A stretch of 33,173 nt of DNA from UBA1724 sp963611685 (lineage in GTDB: Bacteria > Verrucomicrobiota > Lentisphaeria > Oligosphaerales > Oligosphaeraceae). The stretch lies in NCBI GenBank assembly GCA_963611685.1, contig CAVDSU010000010.1, positions 1 to 33,173 of the forward strand, written 5' to 3'. The translations under genes and the position numbers were made by a program. Positions 24,581 through 32,922 of this stretch are shown here, piece after piece (position 1 is the first letter of the stretch; the number at the start of each line of letters is the position of its first letter). The notes under the pieces were generated by a model. That model saw only the letters and a list, made by a program, of their open reading frames with translations. It did not search any database and was not told the origin of the DNA.

Positions 24581-24604
24581 GACGCGCTTGAAAAAAAGCG
24601 CGTC
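24581..24604 (-). promoter_or_regulatory. Hairpin in the ftsH 5' leader
   Basis: GACGCGCTT pairs perfectly with AAGCGCGTC (9 bp); on the transcript strand the 6-nt loop is TTTTTC. It lies 31-54 nt before the ftsH ATG. It is not followed by a T-run, so it is more likely an RNA control element or stabiliser than a terminator. Confidence 0.5.
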
Positions 24605-25099
24605 AGACGCTTGCGCGTACGGGCGTGCCCGTCGTGTGCGCGGGGGCGCGCGCGGAAAAAAGAGCCCCGCGGACGGAGAGAAGGAGAATGGCTCTCTCCC
24701 CCGCGCGGGCGTTTTTCGGGCGCGTCGGTGGATTGGCGCAATCTCTCCCGGAAAAAAAGGGATCGGGACAGTTGCGCCGCGGTCGTGGGATGGGGTGGCT
24801 TGCTGCGGGGCGGGCGGAGGCACGCGCTGCGGGCGGGCGGAGACGCGCGTGCCTGCCGCGGGGCGCGCGGGAGGAGGAATAGGGATTCCCCCCGCGGCGG
24901 GGCGGGCGTCCCGCGTCTTTGGAGGCGGCTCCCCTTTCGGGATTTGTCCCCCCAAAAAAAGAATGCCTCCCCCGCGGAAAATCCGGCGGGAGAGGCTCAT
25001 GATTCGCCCGGCGCCGGCCGGCGAATCCCTAGGACCGGCGCCTGCATGGACCGGTTCCCCTGCTTCAATCCCCCGCTGGAAGAAAGGGCGATGGCGGTT
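24605..25099. other. Non-coding stretch between the FHA gene and ftsH
   Basis: About 500 bp with no believable gene. It is very GC-rich with CGCG-rich runs and A-tracts (AAAAAAA near 24950-24960). Open frames in it code for arginine/proline-rich sequence typical of non-coding GC-rich DNA. A dyad GATTCGCC...GGCGAATC at 25001-25027 lies 73 nt past the FHA stop and may end that transcript. It presumably also holds the ftsH promoter, though no clear hexamers were found. Confidence 0.6.
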
Positions 25100-25627
25100 T
25101 TACTTGAAGATGACGACGCCCAGCAGCACCAGCACCAGGATGGCCAGGAGGATCACGATGATGTTCATGATCTTTCCGTGCTTCTGGTTGGGGCGCAGGG
25201 TGGCGCCGCGCTTGTTGCCCAGGCGGCTGCCCAGGTTGCGCATGGTGGTCTTGTTGATCTCGCCGGTGTCCACGTCGTCCAGGTCGATGACGGAGACCGT
25301 GCGGCTCTCTTCGCGGGCGCCCTCGATGTCGTCGAAGAGGATCTCCACGTTTCCGATCTGGAAGATGTCGCCGTTCTTCAGCTTGACGGCGTTGCCGGGC
25401 TCCAGGAGCTGGTCATTGACCTTGGAGCCGTTGGTGGAGCCCAGGTCCTCGATGGCGTAGCTGCCGTCGTCGAGCTTGACGAGCGTGCAGTGGTGTCCGG
25501 AGACGGTGGGTGCGGAGATGCAGATGTCGCAGTCATCGGCACGGCCGACGGTGTACTTTTCCTGGCTGAGGGAGAAGGAGGCGCCACGCATCTGGTCAGA
25601 CAGGATGAAAAGCTTCGGAGTACCCAT
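25100..25627 (-). CDS. FHA-domain protein with C-terminal membrane anchor
   Basis: A 175-residue protein. Residues about 4-100 form a forkhead-associated domain that binds phosphothreonine peptides: YTVGRADDCDI (Gly28, Arg29), SGHH (Ser43, His46) and DLGSTNGS (Asn66) are the standard binding loops. An acidic linker follows, with threonines in SRTVSVIDLDDVDTGEIN that could be phosphorylated and bound in cis. A single hydrophobic helix (about 153-174) ends the protein with IFK, so it is tail-anchored with the FHA domain in the cytoplasm. It probably recruits a phosphorylated partner to the membrane. No standard Ser/Thr kinase gene is in the window; the HipA-like kinase is far away. AAGGA lies just before the ATG. 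Stop TAA. Confidence 0.9.
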   Translation of the reverse strand: MGTPKLFILSDQMRGASFSLSQEKYTVGRADDCDICISAPTVSGHHCTLVKLDDGSYAIEDLGSTNGSKVNDQLLEPGNAVKLKNGDIFQIGNVEILFDDIEGAREESRTVSVIDLDDVDTGEINKTTMRNLGSRLGNKRGATLRPNQKHGKIMNIIVILLAILVLVLLGVVIFK

Positions 25628-25674
25628 ATTCCTTTTGGTTCGGAGTGAAGGTGGGATGCGCCCAGTGGGGGATT

Positions 25675-25699
25675 CTCTCGGGGGCTACGCCGCCGAGAG
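25675..25699 (-). promoter_or_regulatory. Structured leader upstream of the FHA gene
   Basis: CTCTCGG (25675-25681) pairs with CCGAGAG (25693-25699), and inside, GGC-tac-GCC continues the stem after one G-G mismatch, giving a 25-nt hairpin about 48 nt before the FHA start. A second, weaker dyad GTTTCTC...GAGAAAC lies at 25761-25785. The whole 197-bp spacer from the CBM9-like gene has no ORF of note and probably contains the FHA promoter. Confidence 0.4.
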
Positions 25700-25824
25700 C
25701 GCCCCGCCTTGCGCGGGTAGGGAATTCAAGTGTAGGATGATATGAGGCAAACTTTAACCCGTTTCTCTTCTTTTGCTAGAGAAACGCGAAAAAAATCTCC
25801 CTGTGCCGCGAGCAGCGCGTTGCG

Positions 25825-26496
25825 CTACTGGAAGAGGAGGGTCCCGAAGTGCTCCGGCTGGTGGAAATTCAGGGTGGGGACGCCCTGCCAGGCCTGCCAG
25901 AACGGGTGCTCCAGGTGGTCGCCGCAGCTGTAGAAGTTCGCGGTCCACTTCTGGCCGGAGAGCTCGCCGAGCTCGCCCAGGAAGGCGGCGGGGACTGCCG
26001 GGGGGATCTGGAAGGCCATGGTCCAGGTGCAGGCGCCCTTTTTCTCCTCGGGCACCAGTCCCAGGGTGCCCAGGGTGGGCATCAGGGTGGCCATCTCCTC
26101 GGGGAGCTGAACGTATTCCCGGAAGCCGGTTTCCGTGCGGGTCCAGTCGGTGATGTAGGAGCTCAACTTGGCGCCGCCGGCGCTCATCTCCAGATTCAGG
26201 TATCCCTTGTCGGGACACGGACGGAAGAAGAATTCCACGCAGGAGTCGAGGCAGACGCATTCGTTGAAGCGCTTTGCGCACGCCAGGACGGCTTGGGCCT
26301 CCACCCGGAAAATCCCGTAGAGGATTCGTCCGTCGTGGAGGAGCTTCGCCTGCACGTTCGGCTGGAGAGGGGACTTTTCGCCCCACTGCCAGTCCAGGGA
26401 GACGATGTCCGCCTGCTTCCAGGCGGGGGAGTCCCATCCGTCTGCCAGAGCGGGGATGGCGGCGGGGGCGATGCGTTTGACCAGATAGCTGTCCAT
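25825..26496 (-). CDS. CBM9-like carbohydrate-binding protein, cytoplasmic
   Basis: A 223-residue protein resembling the carbohydrate-binding family 9-like (DOMON-type beta-sandwich) domain. Supporting stretches are LYGIFRVEAQAV, CVCLDSCVEFFFRPCPDKGYLN (about 80-101) in segments, NLEMSAGGAKLSSYITDW and the C-terminal WTANFYSCGDHLEHPFWQAW followed by LNFHQPEHFGTLLF, which match the usual ends of this family. There is no signal peptide and no attached catalytic domain. It is the last gene of the glycosidase group, 49 bp after the GH2-like gene. It may bind a sugar ligand in the cytoplasm; enzymatic activity is not known for such stand-alone proteins. Start ATG 26496 has no Shine-Dalgarno. Stop TAG. 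Confidence 0.8.
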   Translation of the reverse strand: MDSYLVKRIAPAAIPALADGWDSPAWKQADIVSLDWQWGEKSPLQPNVQAKLLHDGRILYGIFRVEAQAVLACAKRFNECVCLDSCVEFFFRPCPDKGYLNLEMSAGGAKLSSYITDWTRTETGFREYVQLPEEMATLMPTLGTLGLVPEEKKGACTWTMAFQIPPAVPAAFLGELGELSGQKWTANFYSCGDHLEHPFWQAWQGVPTLNFHQPEHFGTLLFQ

Positions 26497-26545
26497 GGCT
26501 TCGAGGGGATTCGTGTGGGAGGGAAGGGGGTGGGTGGGGTGGGGG

Positions 26546-28927
26546 CTAGTCGATCTTCCGGAGGTCCAGGTTCGCCTCTTCCCAGAAGAGGGTGTCCTCC
26601 ACCAGCTTGTTGTCCAATTCCCAGAAGTGGTTCATGGTGTCTTCCTTGCTGGGGCCCTTCTTCTTGACCTCCTCCAGATAGGCGCGGAAGGCGGCGGGCT
26701 CGATGGAGCAGGGGGTCTCGGCGAGCAACGGCAGATTCGCCAGCAGCGCGGCGGAGAAGTTCCGGACCACGCAGTCCTCCGCGGGGGCGTCCAGGGAGAG
26801 ATTCAGGGTGCAGACCACCAGGGTGCCCTTGCCTACCTTCACGGAAAAGAGGTGGCTGAAGTTGCGCAGGGTGTCGCCGTCAATGAAGGTCTTCACGTTG
26901 AAGACCAGACCCTTCATGCGGTCGCGCACCGGCTTGTCCACGCCCCAGATCCACTCGGTGACCCTCCCGGGGAAGGAGTCCAGGTTGATCTTGTAGGCGT
27001 CGTGGAGGAGGCTCTCCAGGCGCAAGTCGAAGAATTCGCCGCCGCCCAGCGCCTCCCGCAGGGGCGCGCTTTCGATGACGCCGCCTAGGTCGCTGCCGCG
27101 GTCCCAGATGCAGGGCTTGCAGTGTTCCCGCGCGCCGGGGAAGAAGAAGTCGGACTGCCCCTTGACGGGCGCCTTGGGAAGCGTGAGCAATACGGTCTTT
27201 CCCTCTTCCAGCGCCTGGAGCAGCGCGTCGTCGAAGGAGCCGGTGACCAGCGCATTGGCGGGGAGCTTGGGCAGTTCGGGCTTGGGGAAGCCCCAGAGGA
27301 CCCATTCGTTCTTGAGCTCCAGCCCCTCGGGAGTCCGGAAGGCGGCGGTCAGGGTCAGCGCCTTTGCGGGGCCGTCGGGGAAGGCGACAGAGAGCTCCGC
27401 CAGCTGCTGGAGTCCGCCCACCAGGGAGAACTTCTCGCCGTGGAAGAGGGTCTCCACGGCGCCGTCGGGGTAGGCCAAGGTGACGGTCAGGTCGCCTACC
27501 TGCTGGGGCTCCGCGAGGAAGTCGGAGACGTGCAGCGTGGCCTTCAGGCCCTCGCTCCAGTAGAAGGCGGTCTTCTCCGCCTGCAACAGCAGCGCCGCAT
27601 CGCCGTTGAACTGCCGCATCCATTCGGCGGGGATGAATTTGTCGTCGTCGAAGCAGTCCACGATGCCGTTCTTGTTCTCGTATTTGAGGCAGTCGGCGAA
27701 CTGGAGCATCTCGAAGCCGCAGAGGGCGGAGAATCGGCAGGACTCCAGATACTGCTTGAGGCACGCCATCTTGAAGTGCTCGGAGGCCTTCACCATCTTG
27801 GGGAAGCGGGGCAGGAGGCCCTTGCGCTCTATGAGCTCCGGCAATTCGTCCAGGAAGCGGGGGCGCTGGATGCCATTGGCCTCCAGATACCCGGGACCCA
27901 CACGCTGGCAGAAGTCCTCGAACTTTTTGCGCAGGGCATAGTAGTCGGGGACCTCGATGTAGTGGACGGCCTCGTGCGCCAGGGTGGGGCGCACGGGGGT
28001 CACGTTCCGGTGGACCGTCGCCTGGCAGCGGCCGCTCTTGGTGACGGCGTCGAAGGGTACCTGGTAGGTGGAGCCGTTGATGAGCCAGGGATCCTCGACG
28101 TGGAACATGTCCTTGTGGACGCCGTAGGGGAAGAAATAGGCGATGTGCTGGGAGAAGATGTCGGCGCTGGTGCGGTCGTATTCGCCCCATCCGGAGTTGT
28201 CGATGATGAGCTTTCCGGGGGCCAGGCGCCGACCCTCCTCGTAGAGGGCGTGAACCTGCGGGACGCGTCCGGAGTTGTGCATCTCGTTGCCGATGCAGAA
28301 GATGGCCATGGAGGGGCAGTTCCGGTATTTCTTCAGGGTCTGGGTCCAGGTGCTCTGGTCCATGGACAGCCCTACCTTCTCGCCCTTCTCGTTGCGGTCG
28401 TAGGCGAAGCCGATCTCCGCATGGATCAGGATGCCCTCCTGGTCGGCGGCGTCCACGAATTCCGGCCAGGGGATGGTGGAGTGGAAGCGCACCAGGTTGA
28501 AGCCGTATTTCTTGGCCTGCCGGATGTATTTGACGGCGGCGTCGAAGAGGCTTCCGCCCGTCATGTTGGGGTGGTCGTGGGCCACAATGCCGCGGATCAC
28601 GCCACGGAAATACAGGGGCGCACCATTGAAGAGAACCGCCTTGTTCTGGAAGCCCGCGATCTCGCAGTACCCGAAGCGCTGGTCGATGCCGCCGTCGGCG
28701 ACGAAGCGGTAGAGGACGGGGGTGTCGGGGGACCAGCAGAAGAGCTGCGAGGCGTCCAGGCGCACGCGGCAGAGGCCGTCCTCCAGGGTCTCGCGGGAGA
28801 GGACGGGTGCGGCGACCTGCTCGCCCTCCATCGTGAGGATGCGGGGATTCTCTAGGGGCGCGGGGGCCTCGGCCAAAAGGAGTCCGCTGCCGATCTGGCA
28901 GTGGAGATAGAGCTCTTTGGAGTCCAT
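26546..28927 (-). CDS. GH2-like glycoside hydrolase without the N-terminal sugar-binding domain
   Basis: A 793-residue protein. It enters directly in an immunoglobulin-like domain (about 1-95), then a GH2-type TIM barrel (about 100-340): YFRGVIRGIVAHDHP, YGFNLVRFHSTIPWPEFVDAAD, AEIGF and CIGNEMHNS, where Glu215 is the expected acid/base. A candidate nucleophile is Glu319 (TLAHEAVHY). The C-terminal half (about 450-793) has beta-rich and Rossmann-like segments of unknown role. Classical GH2 enzymes begin with a jelly-roll domain, absent here. No signal peptide. Likely a cytoplasmic beta-glycosidase; the sugar cannot be told. It sits 33 bp after psd and 49 bp before the CBM9-like gene. AAGG lies upstream of ATG 28927 as a weak ribosome site. 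Stop TAG. Confidence 0.8.
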   Translation of the reverse strand: MDSKELYLHCQIGSGLLLAEAPAPLENPRILTMEGEQVAAPVLSRETLEDGLCRVRLDASQLFCWSPDTPVLYRFVADGGIDQRFGYCEIAGFQNKAVLFNGAPLYFRGVIRGIVAHDHPNMTGGSLFDAAVKYIRQAKKYGFNLVRFHSTIPWPEFVDAADQEGILIHAEIGFAYDRNEKGEKVGLSMDQSTWTQTLKKYRNCPSMAIFCIGNEMHNSGRVPQVHALYEEGRRLAPGKLIIDNSGWGEYDRTSADIFSQHIAYFFPYGVHKDMFHVEDPWLINGSTYQVPFDAVTKSGRCQATVHRNVTPVRPTLAHEAVHYIEVPDYYALRKKFEDFCQRVGPGYLEANGIQRPRFLDELPELIERKGLLPRFPKMVKASEHFKMACLKQYLESCRFSALCGFEMLQFADCLKYENKNGIVDCFDDDKFIPAEWMRQFNGDAALLLQAEKTAFYWSEGLKATLHVSDFLAEPQQVGDLTVTLAYPDGAVETLFHGEKFSLVGGLQQLAELSVAFPDGPAKALTLTAAFRTPEGLELKNEWVLWGFPKPELPKLPANALVTGSFDDALLQALEEGKTVLLTLPKAPVKGQSDFFFPGAREHCKPCIWDRGSDLGGVIESAPLREALGGGEFFDLRLESLLHDAYKINLDSFPGRVTEWIWGVDKPVRDRMKGLVFNVKTFIDGDTLRNFSHLFSVKVGKGTLVVCTLNLSLDAPAEDCVVRNFSAALLANLPLLAETPCSIEPAAFRAYLEEVKKKGPSKEDTMNHFWELDNKLVEDTLFWEEANLDLRKID

Positions 28928-28960
28928 GGGGTTTGCCTTGAGAGGGAGGGAGCAGTTTTT

Positions 28961-29869
28961 TTATCGCAGCCAGGTGCCGATGGCGGAGTTCGCCTTCACC
29001 AGGGTCTCGACGCCCTGTGCGCTCTGTTCCAGGATATCCTGGTCGAAGCGGACTCGTCCGGGCGGGAAGACGAGGATGACGGTGGAGCCGCCGAAGGCGA
29101 AGAATCCCGCCTGGACGCCCCGGAAGAACTCCATGTCCTTTTCGTCGGCGTAGTCGTTGATGGAGGCCACGCCGAAGGCGCCCACGGCGAACATGGCGGT
29201 GCGGCCGCCGTGCTTCAGGTCCAGGATGCGGCAGGTGCGGTAGTTCTCCGTGAAGACCTTGATTCCCCTCTCCAGGGCAACGGGATTCACGGAGTGATAT
29301 TTTCCGAAGGTGGTCCAGTAGTCCTCCTGGATGCCGTCATCGGGGAAGTGATATCGGTGGTAGTCGGCGGGACAGAGGCGGCAGAGCGCCAGCGCGCCGC
29401 CGTCGAAGCAGCGCGCATATTGGCTTCCCTGGGGACCCAGGAGCTCCTCCACGGAATAGGGCGTGCCCTTCACGGGAACCACCATGCCCGCCGGCAATTC
29501 GGGAAAGACGGTGAGCCGGCAGTCGGCGGGGGAGGGCACCCGCATGGGGTCCTCGGGCAACGGCCGCGCGCCGGGTTTGAGCTCCCGGCTGAAGAAGTCG
29601 TTGAAGCACCGGAAGCCGCCCTGGGGGACCTCCGCTTCGCCGAGGTCAATGCCGAGCTCCTTGACGGTGGGCTCGATGCGGCTGGCGGAGCAACGCTGGT
29701 CCAGATACCACCCCAGGATGCGGGAGGCCAGGGCGCAGGAGAACAACGGCCACTGCAGCGCCCCCCGGATGGGGGACTCGTAGGCCAGGCGGAGCCACCG
29801 GTCGCCCAGGACCGTCTCCGTCTCGAGACGGCCCGTGGCGCGGTCGTAATACCGGATCTGCTGGGACAT
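28961..29869 (-). CDS. psd: Phosphatidylserine decarboxylase proenzyme
   Basis: A 302-residue proenzyme that makes phosphatidylethanolamine at the inner membrane. It self-cleaves at the GST motif (Gly261-Ser262-Thr263 in FFAFGGSTVILVF), converting Ser262 to the pyruvoyl group. The triad partners are visible as Asp116 (PSPADCRL) and His171/His174 (DYHRYHFP). The N-terminal half (YYDRATGRLETE..., FNDFFSRELKPGARPL) matches the clostridial-type long form. The ATG at 29869 has GGAGAA upstream; a longer frame to 31627 overlaps the glycosidase gene and is spurious. It lies between two glycosidase genes with gaps of only 23 and 33 bp, so it is probably co-transcribed with them, which is an odd place for a phospholipid gene. 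No phosphatidylserine synthase gene is in the window. Stop TAA. Confidence 0.96.
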   Translation of the reverse strand: MSQQIRYYDRATGRLETETVLGDRWLRLAYESPIRGALQWPLFSCALASRILGWYLDQRCSASRIEPTVKELGIDLGEAEVPQGGFRCFNDFFSRELKPGARPLPEDPMRVPSPADCRLTVFPELPAGMVVPVKGTPYSVEELLGPQGSQYARCFDGGALALCRLCPADYHRYHFPDDGIQEDYWTTFGKYHSVNPVALERGIKVFTENYRTCRILDLKHGGRTAMFAVGAFGVASINDYADEKDMEFFRGVQAGFFAFGGSTVILVFPPGRVRFDQDILEQSAQGVETLVKANSAIGTWLR

Positions 29870-29892
29870 GGGATTCGATTCTCCGTGTCGCG

Positions 29893-32800
29893 CTAGAGGC
29901 TGACGCCGTGGCGGTAGAAGCAGTATCCGTCGTTCCAGGGAGCGGCGTTGTCGATGGTGAAGGGCCCGCCGGGGGTCTTGAAGAAGTGCCAGGGTCCCAC
30001 GGCATGCGCGTCGCCCTCCTCCAGGTGGTGGGGACCCAGCATGTTGCGCAACGAGGTGACCAGCGTGGCCTTCAGCTGGTTCTCGCCGACCTTCAGCCAC
30101 TCCACGGGAATCTCCGCGCGGTAGTCGGGACGCGTGAGGACCGCCAGGTGCCTGCCGTTCCACTCCAAGTCCAGCACGCTGCCGTAGAGCTGCCGGAATT
30201 CGATGGCGTGGGGCCTGGTGGTCTCCTCGGCCGTGAGCATCACGGTCTGCTTCAGGGCGATGTCGCCCGCAAAGAAGGGCAGCCCCTGCTCCTGCAGACG
30301 GTCGCCGGGGACATTCTCGTGGTTCAGGGCGCCCAGGACGAAGCCGCCCTGGTAGCGGCAGGAGTCGTCGGTGAGCTGCTGCCAGGCGCCGTCGGTATGG
30401 ACGCCGAAGTGTCCGGCGATGTAGATGGACTCCACTTCGCTGTCGGGAGAGAACTTGTTTCGCTCGGACTCGAAGATCTTCGCTGCGCGGAGGCACTCGA
30501 AGGTCTCGGGGAACTGGTGGAAGGTGCTCTCCAGGCGCACGACGTTGCGGCCCTTCTTCACGTGGTCGGTGATGAAGATGCGCTCGAAGGCGGGATCCGC
30601 GAAGTATCCGTGGGACTTGGAGGGGACCTCCTGACCATTCACGAAGATCCGCTTCTGCTCGGGAGTCTCCACCAGCAGGTCCATCGGCAGGGAGAGGTCG
30701 TAGTCGTCGCCAATCTCGAAGTCGTATTCCAGCACCAGCTCCTGGTTCTCCTTCTCGCGCGCCAGCAGGGCGTCCTGGATGGTGAGGACGTATTCCTTGG
30801 GGAAGAGCTCCTCGCCGTCCACCACGCAGCGGCAGTGGTCCAGGGTGAGGAGGTTCTCGCTGATCATGCCGATCCGCCAGTTGTTGGAGAGCTTCAGGGG
30901 CTCCGCGGGCTGCGCGGCGGCGGGCGCGGCGGGCACCGCGTAGGCGCGGGAGAGGAGCATCAGGTCGCCGGCGGCGGGGAAGCGGTGGCGCACCAGGCAG
31001 GTCTTGCCGTCGGTGGTGTAGGAAACGGGACGGATCTCGCCGGTGTGCGTGTCGTATTCCTCCACGCCCGCGCCCGGCACCGAGACCAATGCCTCGATGG
31101 CCTGGAAACGCTCGTTGTTCACGAAGTAGTGCAGGTCCGCACTCTTGCCGTCGAAGTCGTCGAAGTGCCGCACCGTGCAGTGGATCTGACCGGCGTCCTG
31201 ACCCTGCGCGTCCAGCACGCGGACGGCCCGCAGGGAGTCGGGAACGGCGTCGACCAGCTCGTCCATGGTGTCGAACCACCGGACCAGCTTCTGGAATTCC
31301 TGCGCCTTCTCGCCGGGCTCGCCGTCCAGGCAGAAGGGGAGCGCCTCCAGGTCGTTGCGCAGCCCCAGGAGCACGCCGCCCTGCTGGACGAACTGCGACA
31401 GGAGCCCCGCCTGGAAGGAGGTGAGGGTGTTGAGCTTGGGCAGGATCACCAGGTCGTAGGACTGCTCGCCAATGACCAGGTGGCCGCCGGACACGCTTGC
31501 GTGACGCTCCATGATGATCTCGTCGCCGTAGTGGTGGTTCACGTGGTGGGCCTCCAGGCTGTCGGTGACCTTCTTGAACTCCTGCTCGTAGAGGGAGAGG
31601 GCGCCGTTGGTGCCGTCGTTGAAGCACATCTGCGCGGTTGACTGGGGATGCATGACCAGCACGCGGTAGTGCACGTCGCCGGCGGCCAGGAGGGTCCCCA
31701 CGCGGGAGATGTAGTCATTGAAGGGCTTGTAGTATTCCCACCAGGGCTGGTGGCGGAAGAGGCTGGCGGGGTAGTCGCGCTTGCGCAGTCCGCGGAGGCT
31801 GTATCCCTCCAGGTGCTGGCAGACCAGGTTGACGCCATGGACCATCTGCCATTGGACCAGCCACTGCAGGTCGGCGAAGGAGACCGCCCATCCGCAGAGG
31901 GCGAAGGTCTCGGAGAGGATCTGCCGCTTGCCGGTCTGGGAGGCGACGCTGAAGAGCTGCAGGGGCAGGGTGACCCAGGTCAGGTCACGGCAGAGGATGT
32001 CCATGCCGGGAATGTGGAAATACTCGTAGTGGGGCATGCAGGCGCCGTTGGAGGTGAGCTGGTAGAGGAGCGTCTCCTCCAACACCAGGTGCCCGGTCAG
32101 CTCCCACTTGTGGTCCTCGCACCAGTCGTGGATCTGCTTCATGAAATTCTTGGAGAAGAGCTCGGTGACCGTGCGCCAGAAGCGGTAGCGCGTGCGGCGG
32201 TAGTCCTTCCCCCACTCGCGGAAGAGCTGGGGCAGGCGGGGACGCAGCTCCTCGTGGAAGCGCGAGCGGTATTCCTCCTCCAGGATCAGCGACCAGGGAG
32301 TGCCGTTGCGGGAGACCTGCGGCTCGTCCGTGAAGAATCCCCGCATGGTGGCGCGCTCCTCGGGGGAGAGGGCGTCGAAGTATTTCTGGTGGGTGCAGCG
32401 CAGGAATTCCGCGATGACTCGTCCATCCAGGGTGTCCACGTAGTAGGGATTGATCTCGTAGTAGCAGACCAGGAAGGCGGTCTTTCCGGGGAGCTCGGCG
32501 CCCTCGGGGAACATGTGGCCCTCTTCGTCGTAGACCGCAATCCGGTTCTCCACGGCGTTTGCCTCGGCGACGCTGTAGGCCATCTTGAGGCGGAGGTATT
32601 TCTGCTGGTAGAAGACGCCCATGCCATTCACCTGCCCGCCGCCAAAGCCGCTGGGCCAGCCATTCTCGTCGTAGGCCCACGCATTCATGCCGCGCTTCTT
32701 CGCTTCGTCAATGCACGCCTTCGTGATCTGGAACCACTCCTGGGAGAGGTAGTCGGTGTGCAGGCCGCCGCGGGCGTGCATGAAGAATCCGCCGATGCCC

Positions 32801-32922
32801 TGCTCGTCCATGAGGCCGATTTGCTTGCGGCATTCCTGGTCCTCCAGCTTGTCGTTCCAGCTCCAGAAGGGCACGGGGCGTTGCCGGGAGGCGGGGTTCT
32901 TGGCTTGTTCGAAGATCGTCAT
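29893..32922 (-). CDS. GH106-like (alpha-L-rhamnosidase-related) glycosyl hydrolase
   Basis: A 1009-residue cytoplasmic protein of the large glycosyl hydrolase group related to GH106. It opens with the group's hallmark RPVPFWSWNDKLEDQE (15 onwards), GIGGFFMHARGGL (42-54), WAYDENGWPSGFGGG (Asp85, Glu86) and GFFTDEP (195-201), then a long barrel, ILSETFALCGW (Glu338), a Rossmann-like segment, and C-terminal beta-sandwich domains where RIFVNGQEV suggests a galactose-binding-like fold. No signal peptide is seen in this frame. The substrate is unknown; rhamnosides are only a family guess. The ATG at 32922 has no Shine-Dalgarno but overlaps the stop of a 19-codon ORF that has a strong one, implying coupled translation. 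It leads the psd/GH2/CBM9 group, 23 bp before psd. Stop TAG. Confidence 0.82.
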   Translation of the reverse strand: MTIFEQAKNPASRQRPVPFWSWNDKLEDQECRKQIGLMDEQGIGGFFMHARGGLHTDYLSQEWFQITKACIDEAKKRGMNAWAYDENGWPSGFGGGQVNGMGVFYQQKYLRLKMAYSVAEANAVENRIAVYDEEGHMFPEGAELPGKTAFLVCYYEINPYYVDTLDGRVIAEFLRCTHQKYFDALSPEERATMRGFFTDEPQVSRNGTPWSLILEEEYRSRFHEELRPRLPQLFREWGKDYRRTRYRFWRTVTELFSKNFMKQIHDWCEDHKWELTGHLVLEETLLYQLTSNGACMPHYEYFHIPGMDILCRDLTWVTLPLQLFSVASQTGKRQILSETFALCGWAVSFADLQWLVQWQMVHGVNLVCQHLEGYSLRGLRKRDYPASLFRHQPWWEYYKPFNDYISRVGTLLAAGDVHYRVLVMHPQSTAQMCFNDGTNGALSLYEQEFKKVTDSLEAHHVNHHYGDEIIMERHASVSGGHLVIGEQSYDLVILPKLNTLTSFQAGLLSQFVQQGGVLLGLRNDLEALPFCLDGEPGEKAQEFQKLVRWFDTMDELVDAVPDSLRAVRVLDAQGQDAGQIHCTVRHFDDFDGKSADLHYFVNNERFQAIEALVSVPGAGVEEYDTHTGEIRPVSYTTDGKTCLVRHRFPAAGDLMLLSRAYAVPAAPAAAQPAEPLKLSNNWRIGMISENLLTLDHCRCVVDGEELFPKEYVLTIQDALLAREKENQELVLEYDFEIGDDYDLSLPMDLLVETPEQKRIFVNGQEVPSKSHGYFADPAFERIFITDHVKKGRNVVRLESTFHQFPETFECLRAAKIFESERNKFSPDSEVESIYIAGHFGVHTDGAWQQLTDDSCRYQGGFVLGALNHENVPGDRLQEQGLPFFAGDIALKQTVMLTAEETTRPHAIEFRQLYGSVLDLEWNGRHLAVLTRPDYRAEIPVEWLKVGENQLKATLVTSLRNMLGPHHLEEGDAHAVGPWHFFKTPGGPFTIDNAAPWNDGYCFYRHGVSL

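Noticed and set aside
24551..25000. 150-codon upstream extension of ftsH
   Set aside because: The translation is arginine/proline-rich and unlike any FtsH; ATG 24550 gives a complete protein with TM1 at a reasonable position.
22610..25648. A 1012-codon plus-strand frame opposite ftsH and the FHA gene
   Set aside because: It is antisense to two unmistakable genes and its translation shows no domain; stop codons are absent only because of base composition.
25761..25785. Intrinsic terminator for the CBM9-like gene
   Set aside because: The dyad GTTTCTC/GAGAAAC is followed on the minus strand by GGGTTAAAG rather than a T-run; the T-run lies on the wrong side.
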